NCBI GenBank assembly: GCA_024653345.1
Contig: JANLFV010000004.1
Coordinates: 1 to 64,000, forward strand
DNA length: 64,000 nucleotides
DNA from: Candidatus Acetothermia bacterium
GTDB lineage: Bacteria; Bipolaricaulota; Bipolaricaulia; RBG-16-55-9; JANLFV01
Reading direction: 5' to 3'
Shown here: piece by piece, positions 36,658-43,396 of the stretch
How the letters are laid out: the number at the start of each line of letters is the position of its first letter
Numbering within the stretch: the stretch's first letter is position 1
Translations under genes and position numbers: made by a program
Notes under the pieces: generated by a model
The model's input: the letters and a program-made list of their open reading frames with translations, nothing else
Told to the model about the DNA's origin: nothing
Database searches by the model: none

Positions 36658-37875
36658 ATGAAGGGGATCTGGATTAGGGTTTTGTTGGTATTCCTCTTGG
36701 TTAGTGGCCTCGGCCTCATGCCGCTATTGATCGGCTCGGCGGCCGGGGCCGGGGGGAACTTGAAGGCCGGGTTCATCTATGTCGGCCCGATCGGGGACTA
36801 CGGCTGGTCTCACGCCCACAATGCGGCCCGCCTGATCGTGGAGGAGACCTTCCCCTGGCTCGAGACCGTCTATGTCGAATCGGTCCCCGAGGCCGAGGTC
36901 GGGACTTACATCGACCGTCTGATCCAACAGGAGAAGGTCGATGTGGTCTTCACCACCAGCTTCGGGTTCATGGACGGGACCCTCGCCGCGGCCCAGCGCT
37001 ACCCCGAGAAGATCTTCGCCCACTGCTCGGGGTTCAAGCGGGCCCCGAATATGGCCACCTACATGGCCGACTTCTACCAGGTCTACTACCTCAACGGGCT
37101 GATGGCCGGGGCGCTCACCAAGAGCGGGAAGGTCGGGTATGTCGGGGCCTTCCCCATCCCCGAGGTGAAGCGCCACATCAATGCCTTTACCATCGGGGTC
37201 CGGGAGGTGAACCCCACCGCCGAGGTCCATGTCCGCTGGATCTTCGAGTGGTATAACCCCGCGGCGGCCAAGGAGGCGGCCGAGGCGCTGATCAAGGACG
37301 GGGCCGATGTCTTCGCCTTCACCGAGGACTCGCCCACCGTGGTCCAGGTGGCGGCCCAGAACGGCCTCCCCAGCTTCGGCCACTACTCCCCAATGTTCGA
37401 CTTCGCCCCGGACTATGTCGTCTCCGGGCAGATCGTCCACTGGGAGAAGTTCTACCTCGACTTCCTCGCCAAGGTCTACGCCGGGATGTATAACACGACG
37501 AATCTCCAGGATGTCGACTATTGGGGGCTCCTGCGCGAGGGGGCCGTCGAGGCCGGGGCCAAGCCGGGGATGCTCATCAACCCCAAGTTCGAGGGGGCGC
37601 TCAAGGACAAGAAGGTGAGGATCTGTATAGGGATTCACCTCCCTGATTCCACCTGTATTGGGGTGTGGATTGAAATCTCCGTCTACGAGCTCGTCATGCT
37701 CCGCCTTGAGCAGATGAAGGACTTCGAGATGGTCTTCGACCCCTTCACCGGGCCGATCTACGACCGGAAGGGGAACCTGGTCATCCAGCCGGGAGCCCGC
37801 GCGACCTATGACGAGCTCCTGACGATGGAGTGGGCCGTCGAGGGCGTGGTCGGCCCCTGGCCGGGCGAGCCTTAA
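36658..37875 (+). CDS. BMP-family nucleoside-binding protein of an ABC importer
   Basis: 405 residues with a Sec signal (VLLVFLLVSGLGLMPLLIG) and no lipobox cysteine. The mature part is a basic membrane protein (BMP/PnrA-like) receptor: AGFIYVGPIGDYGWSHAHN, KIFAHCSGFKRAPNMATY, KVGYVGAFPIPEVKRHINAF. BMP proteins bind purine nucleosides or bases, which fits the adenine deaminase and permease genes directly downstream. An atypical stretch of about 12 extra residues (RICIGIHLPDSTCIGVWI, codons 321-338) precedes EISVYELV; its codons are AT-rich and the DNA looks like a CRISPR repeat end. Confidence 0.92.
   Translation: MKGIWIRVLLVFLLVSGLGLMPLLIGSAAGAGGNLKAGFIYVGPIGDYGWSHAHNAARLIVEETFPWLETVYVESVPEAEVGTYIDRLIQQEKVDVVFTTSFGFMDGTLAAAQRYPEKIFAHCSGFKRAPNMATYMADFYQVYYLNGLMAGALTKSGKVGYVGAFPIPEVKRHINAFTIGVREVNPTAEVHVRWIFEWYNPAAAKEAAEALIKDGADVFAFTEDSPTVVQVAAQNGLPSFGHYSPMFDFAPDYVVSGQIVHWEKFYLDFLAKVYAGMYNTTNLQDVDYWGLLREGAVEAGAKPGMLINPKFEGALKDKKVRICIGIHLPDSTCIGVWIEISVYELVMLRLEQMKDFEMVFDPFTGPIYDRKGNLVIQPGARATYDELLTMEWAVEGVVGPWPGEP
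37627..37676 (+). repeat. AT-richer in-frame insertion with CRISPR-repeat-like end
   Basis: Within the BMP gene this stretch uses codons rare around it (ATA, ATT, TGT, GAT). It ends GGGGTGTGGATTGAAAT, like the 3' end of many type I-C/I-B CRISPR repeats (GTGGATTGAAAC), and CACC/GGTG could form the usual stem. Before that is a rough direct repeat (GATTCACCTCCCT / GATTCCACCTGTAT). Only one copy is present here. Confidence 0.35.
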
Positions 37876-37881
37876 GCCTTA

Positions 37882-39777
37882 ATGAATGAAAGCGAGGCAG
37901 GGGCGGCTGCTCAGATCGAACGGGCAGCCGCCCCTTCCCTGACCGAACTGACTGCAGGGATGCCCCCGCGGAGGCCGCTCCATGAGATGACCCAAGAGCT
38001 CGTGGCCGTCGCCATGGGCCGCCGACCCGCCGACCTGGTCATCCGCGACGGCCGCTGGGTGAACCTCTGTTCCGGTGAGATCATCGAGCACACCGACATC
38101 GCGGTCCTGGGGAGCCGGATCGCCTACTGCGGCCCCGGCGCTTCAGGGATGATCGGCCCGAAGACCGAGGTGATCGAGGCCGAGGGGCGCTACCTCCTCC
38201 CCGGCCTGCTCGATGCTCATCTCCACATCGAGAGCTCGCTCCTCACCGTCACGGAGTTCGCCCGGGCCGTCCTCCCCCACGGGACGACCGGGGCGTTCAT
38301 CGACCCCCACGAGATCGCCAATGTCCTCGGCCTGGCGGGGGTGAGGCTGATGCTGGAGGAGGCAGCCCGGACGCCGCTGCAGATCTATGTTCAGGTCCCC
38401 TCCTGCGTCCCGGCCGCGCCGGGGCTCGAGACCCCGGGGGCCGAGCTCGGCCCGGAGGAGGTAGAGGAGGCCCTGGCCTGGCCGGACGACAGGGTAATCG
38501 GCCTGGGGGAGGTGATGAATTACCCCGGCCTCGTCGCCGGGGATGCGGGGCTCCACCGGAAGGTCGCGGCGGCCCTCAGGCTAGGGAAGGCCGTCGGGGG
38601 GCACTATGCCTCGCCCGACCTGGGCCGGATGTTCCATGCCTATGCCGCCGGCGGGCCGGAGGACTGCCACGAGGGGACCCGGCCTGAGGATGTGATAGCC
38701 CGGGTCCGACAGGGGCTGTTCGCCATCTTGCGCCAGGGCTCGGCCTGGCAGGACCTTATCCCCCAGCTCCGGGCCGTCACGGAGATGGGGCTCGAGCCGC
38801 GCCATCTCCTCCTGTGCACCGACGACCGCCATGCTGGGACGATCCTCGCTCAGGGCCATATGGATGAGGTCGTCCGGCTGGCGATCTCTCGGGGAGTCTC
38901 GCCCATTTCGGCCCTGCAAATGGCGACCTTGAACACCGCCGAGCGGTTCGGCGTGGCGAAGGATGTGGGCCTGCTCGCCCCAGGCCGCTACGCCGATATC
39001 CTCCTGGTCCGGGACCTCGCCGAGCTCGAGGTCGAGCTGGTGCTCGCCGCGGGGGAGGTCGTGGCCGAGAGAGGCCGCCTGGTGGTGGAGCTTCCGGCTT
39101 ACCCCTACCCCGAGGAGGCAAAGGCCACAGTCCGGCTTAAGCGGCCACTGGCCCCTTCCGATTTCACTGTCCCGGCCCCGGCTTCCTCGGGCGCGGGGCG
39201 GGTCGCGGCCCGCGTGCGTGTGATCGAGGTGAGCGAGAACCAGGCCCAAACGAGAGGGCTCATCCTCGAGCTTCCGGTGAAGGACGGCGCGGTCCAGCCC
39301 GATCCGAAGAGGGATGTCGCCCTCCTCGCGGTCGCGGAGCGGCACCATGCAAGTGGCCGGATCGGGCTGGGCTTCGTCAAGGGTTTCGGCCTGAGGGCGG
39401 GCTGCGCCCTGGCGAGCACGGTGGCCCATGACAGCCACAACCTCCTGATCATGGGGACCTCCCCGGAGGCGATGGCCCTCGCGGGGAACCGGCTCGCGGC
39501 GCTAGGGGGCGGGCTCTGCCTGGTCAGGGATGGGGCGATCTTGGCGGAGGTCCCCCTCCCGACCGCCGGGCTGATGGCCGACCGGCCCGCCGAGGCTGTG
39601 GCGGCGGAGCTTGAGGAGCTTGAGCGGGGCTTGCAAAGCTGCGGCTGCAAGCTGAGGGGTGCCTTCATGACCTTCTCGCTCCTCGCGCTCGGGGTGATCC
39701 CCGAGCTAAGGCTCAGCGACCTCGGGCTGATCGATGTGGCCTCCTTCGCGCTCGTCCCGCTCTTCCCGGAGGAATAG
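37882..39777 (+). CDS. ade: adenine deaminase
   Basis: 631-residue amidohydrolase converting adenine to hypoxanthine. Metal-site and family blocks are LPGLLDAHLHIESSLLT near residue 107, FIDPHEIANVLG, GLGEVMNYPG, CTDDRHAGTILAQGHMDEVV, and the C-terminal RIGLGFVKGFGL and VAHDSHNLLIMGT. Length is slightly above the usual 580-600 because of an N-terminal extension of about 40 residues. Its place between the receptor gene and the transporter ATPase ties it to imported purines. The start at 37882 is six bases after the receptor stop. Confidence 0.93.
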   Translation: MNESEAGAAAQIERAAAPSLTELTAGMPPRRPLHEMTQELVAVAMGRRPADLVIRDGRWVNLCSGEIIEHTDIAVLGSRIAYCGPGASGMIGPKTEVIEAEGRYLLPGLLDAHLHIESSLLTVTEFARAVLPHGTTGAFIDPHEIANVLGLAGVRLMLEEAARTPLQIYVQVPSCVPAAPGLETPGAELGPEEVEEALAWPDDRVIGLGEVMNYPGLVAGDAGLHRKVAAALRLGKAVGGHYASPDLGRMFHAYAAGGPEDCHEGTRPEDVIARVRQGLFAILRQGSAWQDLIPQLRAVTEMGLEPRHLLLCTDDRHAGTILAQGHMDEVVRLAISRGVSPISALQMATLNTAERFGVAKDVGLLAPGRYADILLVRDLAELEVELVLAAGEVVAERGRLVVELPAYPYPEEAKATVRLKRPLAPSDFTVPAPASSGAGRVAARVRVIEVSENQAQTRGLILELPVKDGAVQPDPKRDVALLAVAERHHASGRIGLGFVKGFGLRAGCALASTVAHDSHNLLIMGTSPEAMALAGNRLAALGGGLCLVRDGAILAEVPLPTAGLMADRPAEAVAAELEELERGLQSCGCKLRGAFMTFSLLALGVIPELRLSDLGLIDVASFALVPLFPEE

Positions 39778-39779
39778 AG

Positions 39780-41321
39780 ATGGCCAAGAGCGAGCGACTG
39801 GAGATGCGGGGGATCGTCAAGCGCTTCCCCGGGGTGGTGGCCAACGACGGGGTGGACTTCACCGCCCGGGCGGGCGAGATCCACGCCCTCCTGGGAGAGA
39901 ACGGGGCGGGGAAGACGACCCTGATGCGGGTCCTCTACGGGATCTACCAGCCCGATGCGGGCGAGATCTTCCTCGACGGGCGGCCGATCCGGGTCCGCTC
40001 GCCCGCCGAGGCCCTGGCCCTGGGGATCGGGATGGTCCACCAGCACTTCCGGCTCGTCCCGACCCTGAGCGTGGAAGAGAATGTGGTCCTCGGGCTGCGG
40101 GAGGGGCTCTCGCCCTTCCCCCATCTCCGAAGAGTTCGGGAGCGGCTGGCGGCGATCGCCCGCGATTACGGGCTGGAGGTGGACCCCCGGGCGAAGGTCT
40201 TCGAGCTCTCCGTGGGGGAGCAGCAGCGGGTCGAGATCCTGAAGGCCCTCTACCGTCGGGTCCAGATCCTGATCATGGACGAGCCCACGAGCGTCCTCAC
40301 CCCGCAGGAGGTCGAGCAGCTCTTCTCGACCCTCCGCTCGCTCGTCGAGGCCGGCCTGACGGTGATCTTCATCACCCACAAGCTCGATGAGGTCCTGGCG
40401 GTGAGCGATCGGGTCACGGTCCTCCGGAAGGGGAAGGTGGTGGCCACCCTTCCGACCGCCGAGGCGGATAAGCCCTCCCTCGCGAGGATGATGGTCGGGA
40501 GGGAGGTGGTCTTCCGGCTCGAGCGCGGGCCGGCCAAGCGGGGGGAGAGGCTCCTGGAGGTCCGTGACCTCCAGGCCCTGAGCGACCGCGGCCTCCCGGC
40601 GATCCGCGGCCTCTCCTTCGAGCTCTACGCCGGTGAGATCCTCGGCGTGGCCGGTGTGGCCGGGAACGGCCAAAAAGAGCTGGTCGAGGTCCTCACCGGC
40701 CTGAGGCGGGCCACCAAGGGCCGGGTCCTCCTCTTCGGGAAGGACCTGACCAACCGCTCGCCCAGGGAGATCGCGGCCGCGGGGGTGGCCCACATCCCGG
40801 AGGAGCGGCTCCGGCGGGGGCTGGTCCCGGAGATGAGCGTGGCCGAGAACCTGGTCCTCAAGGGCTACCGCGACCCGCCCTTCGCGCGGGGCCCGTTCCT
40901 CGACCAGCGGGCGATCATCGGCCATGCCGAGGAGGCGATCGCGGCCTACCAGATCATGACCCCGAGCCCCAATACCCCGGCCAAGCTCCTCTCTGGGGGG
41001 AACCTCCAGCGGCTGATCCTCGCCCGGGAGCTCTCCGGCCAGCCGCGGCTGATCATCGCCGCCCATCCCACCTACGGGCTCGATGTCGGGGCCACGGAGC
41101 AGATCCGCGGGCTCCTCCTGAAGCAGCGGGAGCTCGGGGCCGGGGTCTTGCTCATCTCTGAGGACCTGGAGGAGATCCTGAGCCTCTCCGACCGGATCCT
41201 GGTCCTCTTCGCCGGCCAGGCGATGGGGCTCTTCAAGGCCGGTGAGGCCGCGCTGGAGGAGCTGGGCCTGTTGATGGCCGGGGCCAGGTCAGGGAAGGGG
41301 GAGGAGGCGAGCGCAGGATGA
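39780..41321 (+). CDS. nucleoside ABC importer ATPase with two domains
   Basis: 513 residues with two tandem ATPase domains, as in ribose and nucleoside importers (NupA/YufO, RbsA). First domain: Walker A GENGAGKTTLM near residue 40, signature LSVGEQQRVEILKAL, Walker B ILIMDEPTSVLTP. Second domain: degenerate Walker A GVAGNGQKEL, signature LSGGNLQRLILAREL. It drives uptake by the two following permeases. The start is two bases after the ade stop. Confidence 0.93.
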   Translation: MAKSERLEMRGIVKRFPGVVANDGVDFTARAGEIHALLGENGAGKTTLMRVLYGIYQPDAGEIFLDGRPIRVRSPAEALALGIGMVHQHFRLVPTLSVEENVVLGLREGLSPFPHLRRVRERLAAIARDYGLEVDPRAKVFELSVGEQQRVEILKALYRRVQILIMDEPTSVLTPQEVEQLFSTLRSLVEAGLTVIFITHKLDEVLAVSDRVTVLRKGKVVATLPTAEADKPSLARMMVGREVVFRLERGPAKRGERLLEVRDLQALSDRGLPAIRGLSFELYAGEILGVAGVAGNGQKELVEVLTGLRRATKGRVLLFGKDLTNRSPREIAAAGVAHIPEERLRRGLVPEMSVAENLVLKGYRDPPFARGPFLDQRAIIGHAEEAIAAYQIMTPSPNTPAKLLSGGNLQRLILARELSGQPRLIIAAHPTYGLDVGATEQIRGLLLKQRELGAGVLLISEDLEEILSLSDRILVLFAGQAMGLFKAGEAALEELGLLMAGARSGKGEEASAG

Positions 41322-42412
41322 GGCTCTTCACGATCGAGAAGCGGCCTTCGCCCTCGGGCGGGCTCGTCCTCCTCACCTCGGTCTTAGCGATCCTGGCGGC
41401 ACTGGTGGTGGCCGGGATCTTCTTCTGGGCCTGGGGGGCCTCCCCGCTCCACGCCTACCGGCTGATCTTGCAGGGGGCCCTGGGGAGCAAGCTCGGCCTG
41501 GCGGAGACGGTGAGGCGGGCCATCCCGCTCCTGCTCTGCGGGGTCGGCCTGACCCTGGCCTTCCGGGCCCTCTTCTGGAACATCGGCGCGGAGGGCCAGC
41601 TTCTCCTCGGCGCGGTGGCCGCGACCTGGGTGGCCCTCTTCTCCGGGCTAGAGGGGCCCTGGCTCATCCCGGCGATGCTGGCGTTGGGCTTCCTCGCCGG
41701 GGCGATCTGGGCCCTCATCCCCGCGCTCTTGAAGGCCAGGCTGGGGATCAACGATGTGATCACCACACTGATGATGAACTACATCGCCATGTATCTGGTC
41801 CTCTACTTAATCCACGGGCCGTGGAAGGGGCCGCAGATGCGCGGCTTCGCCTATACTGATTTCTTCCCCAAGGCCGCCTGGCTCCCCCTGGTCCCAGGGA
41901 CGCGGATCCATTGGCTCACCCTGATCCTGGGGGTCCTGGCGGCCCTCGGGGCCTACATTCTTCTCACCAAGACCAAGCGGGGGTTCGAGATCCGGGTGAT
42001 CGGGGAGAACCCCGAGGCCGCAAGGTTCGCCGGGATGAGCTACACCCGGACGATCTTGCTCGTCATGGCCCTCTCGGGCGGGCTGGCCGGCCTGGCCGGG
42101 GTCGGCGAGGTCGCGGGCGTCCACCACATCTTGAGGCAGCCGGAGCAGATCTCCCTCGGCTACGGCTATACCGCGATCATCGTCGCCTGGCTCGCCCAGC
42201 GGAACCCGCTGGCGGTGATCCTGACCGCCCTCTTGCTCGGGGCCCTCATGGCCGGCGGGGATGTGATCAAGGCCTCACTAGGGCTCCCCTTCCAGTTGGT
42301 GAACATGTTCAACGGGCTGATCCTGGCCTTCCTGATCAGCGCTGAGCTCCTGATGCGGTATAAGGTCTCGTTCCGGCCGAGGAGGAAGGGATGGGCTGGG
42401 AGACCTGGCTAA
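41318..42412 (+). CDS. nucleoside ABC importer permease 1
   Basis: 364-residue membrane protein with about nine or ten helices, of the branched-chain/ribose-type permease family used by BMP importers (YufP/NupB-like). Typical blocks are AIPLLLCGVGLTLAFRALFWNIGAEGQ (residues about 68-94), INDVITTLMMNYIAMYLV and GENPEAARFAGM. It overlaps the ATPase gene by four bases and the second permease by 22. Confidence 0.92.
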   Translation: MRLFTIEKRPSPSGGLVLLTSVLAILAALVVAGIFFWAWGASPLHAYRLILQGALGSKLGLAETVRRAIPLLLCGVGLTLAFRALFWNIGAEGQLLLGAVAATWVALFSGLEGPWLIPAMLALGFLAGAIWALIPALLKARLGINDVITTLMMNYIAMYLVLYLIHGPWKGPQMRGFAYTDFFPKAAWLPLVPGTRIHWLTLILGVLAALGAYILLTKTKRGFEIRVIGENPEAARFAGMSYTRTILLVMALSGGLAGLAGVGEVAGVHHILRQPEQISLGYGYTAIIVAWLAQRNPLAVILTALLLGALMAGGDVIKASLGLPFQLVNMFNGLILAFLISAELLMRYKVSFRPRRKGWAGRPG

Positions 42413-43320
42413 TCGGGACGATCAGCCGGGCCTTGGCCTACGGGACCCCGCTCCTTTTGGGGACCCTCGGGGAGATCTACGCCGAGCGGTCGGGGGTCCT
42501 GAACCTCGGGGTCGAGGGGATGATGGTCATGGGGGCCTTCTCCGCCTTCGCTACGGCCTACACTACCGGGAACCCCTGGCTGGGGCTCCTCGTGGCCGCC
42601 TGCGTCGGGGGGGCGTTCTCGCTGATCCACGCCTTCGTGAGCATCACCTTGAGGGCCAACCAGATCGTCTCCGGCCTGGCCCTGACGATGCTGGGGCTGG
42701 GGCTCGCGGGGGTCTTGGGCCGGGGCTGGGAGGGGAAGCCCCTTGAGGCCGCCCTCCCCGCGCTCACCGTCCCCCACCTGGCGAAGATCCCCGGCTTAGG
42801 GCCGAGCCTCTTTGTGAACCAGAATGCCCTGGTCTACCTCGCGGCCGGGCTGGCGGTCCTCCTCTGGTTCGTCCTGTATAAGACCAAGATCGGGATCAGC
42901 ATCCGGGCCGTGGGGGACGATCCGGCCACCGCGGACGCGATGGGGGTCAATGTCTTCCGGACCCGGTATCTATGCGTCCTTTTAGGCGGGGTCCTCGCCG
43001 GCCTCGGCGGGGGCTACCTCTCGGTCGCCTACCGCCCGGCCTGGACTGAGGGGATGACCGCGGGGATGGGGTGGATCGTGATCGCCCTCACGATCTTCGC
43101 CTTCTGGAACCCGCTCCTCGGGCTGGTGGGGGCCTACTTCTTCGGGGCGCTGTATCACCTCTCTTATCGGCTCCAGCCTTGGACCTCTCCGGAGCTATTG
43201 AAGACCATGCCCTATGTCTTCGCGATCCTGGTCCTGGCGCTCGTGGCCCGGGGGACCCTCAAAAGGAGGATGAATGCCCCGGCCGCGCTCTGTGAGCCTT
43301 ATATCCGCGGGGAGGAGTAG
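42391..43320 (+). CDS. nucleoside ABC importer permease 2
   Basis: 309 residues, about eight helices, YufQ/NupC-like partner of the first permease. Blocks are YGTPLLLGTLGEIYAERSG, VLNLGVEGMMVMGAFSAF, LRANQIVSGLALTMLGLG and GDDPATADAMGVNVFRTR. GGAGGAAGG lies just before the ATG at 42391 inside the first permease gene. The two permeases form the heterodimeric channel. Confidence 0.92.
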   Translation: MGWETWLIGTISRALAYGTPLLLGTLGEIYAERSGVLNLGVEGMMVMGAFSAFATAYTTGNPWLGLLVAACVGGAFSLIHAFVSITLRANQIVSGLALTMLGLGLAGVLGRGWEGKPLEAALPALTVPHLAKIPGLGPSLFVNQNALVYLAAGLAVLLWFVLYKTKIGISIRAVGDDPATADAMGVNVFRTRYLCVLLGGVLAGLGGGYLSVAYRPAWTEGMTAGMGWIVIALTIFAFWNPLLGLVGAYFFGALYHLSYRLQPWTSPELLKTMPYVFAILVLALVARGTLKRRMNAPAALCEPYIRGEE

Positions 43321-43396
43321 CCTTGGAATTCGGGCCGCCTCTCCGGGTATCATCGATCCAATGTCGAACCGCCGGGAAAGGAGTGAGGTGAGGGAG

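Noticed and set aside
37627-37676. A CRISPR array
   Set aside because: Only one repeat-like segment exists, inside a coding frame, with no spacers and no cas genes. It is reported as a repeat-like insertion instead.
39105-41066. 653-codon open frame on the minus strand
   Set aside because: It is antisense to the end of ade and the importer ATPase, which both have full family motifs. The translation is Arg/Asp/Gly/Leu/Pro-rich with no motif, typical of frames opened by high GC at third positions.
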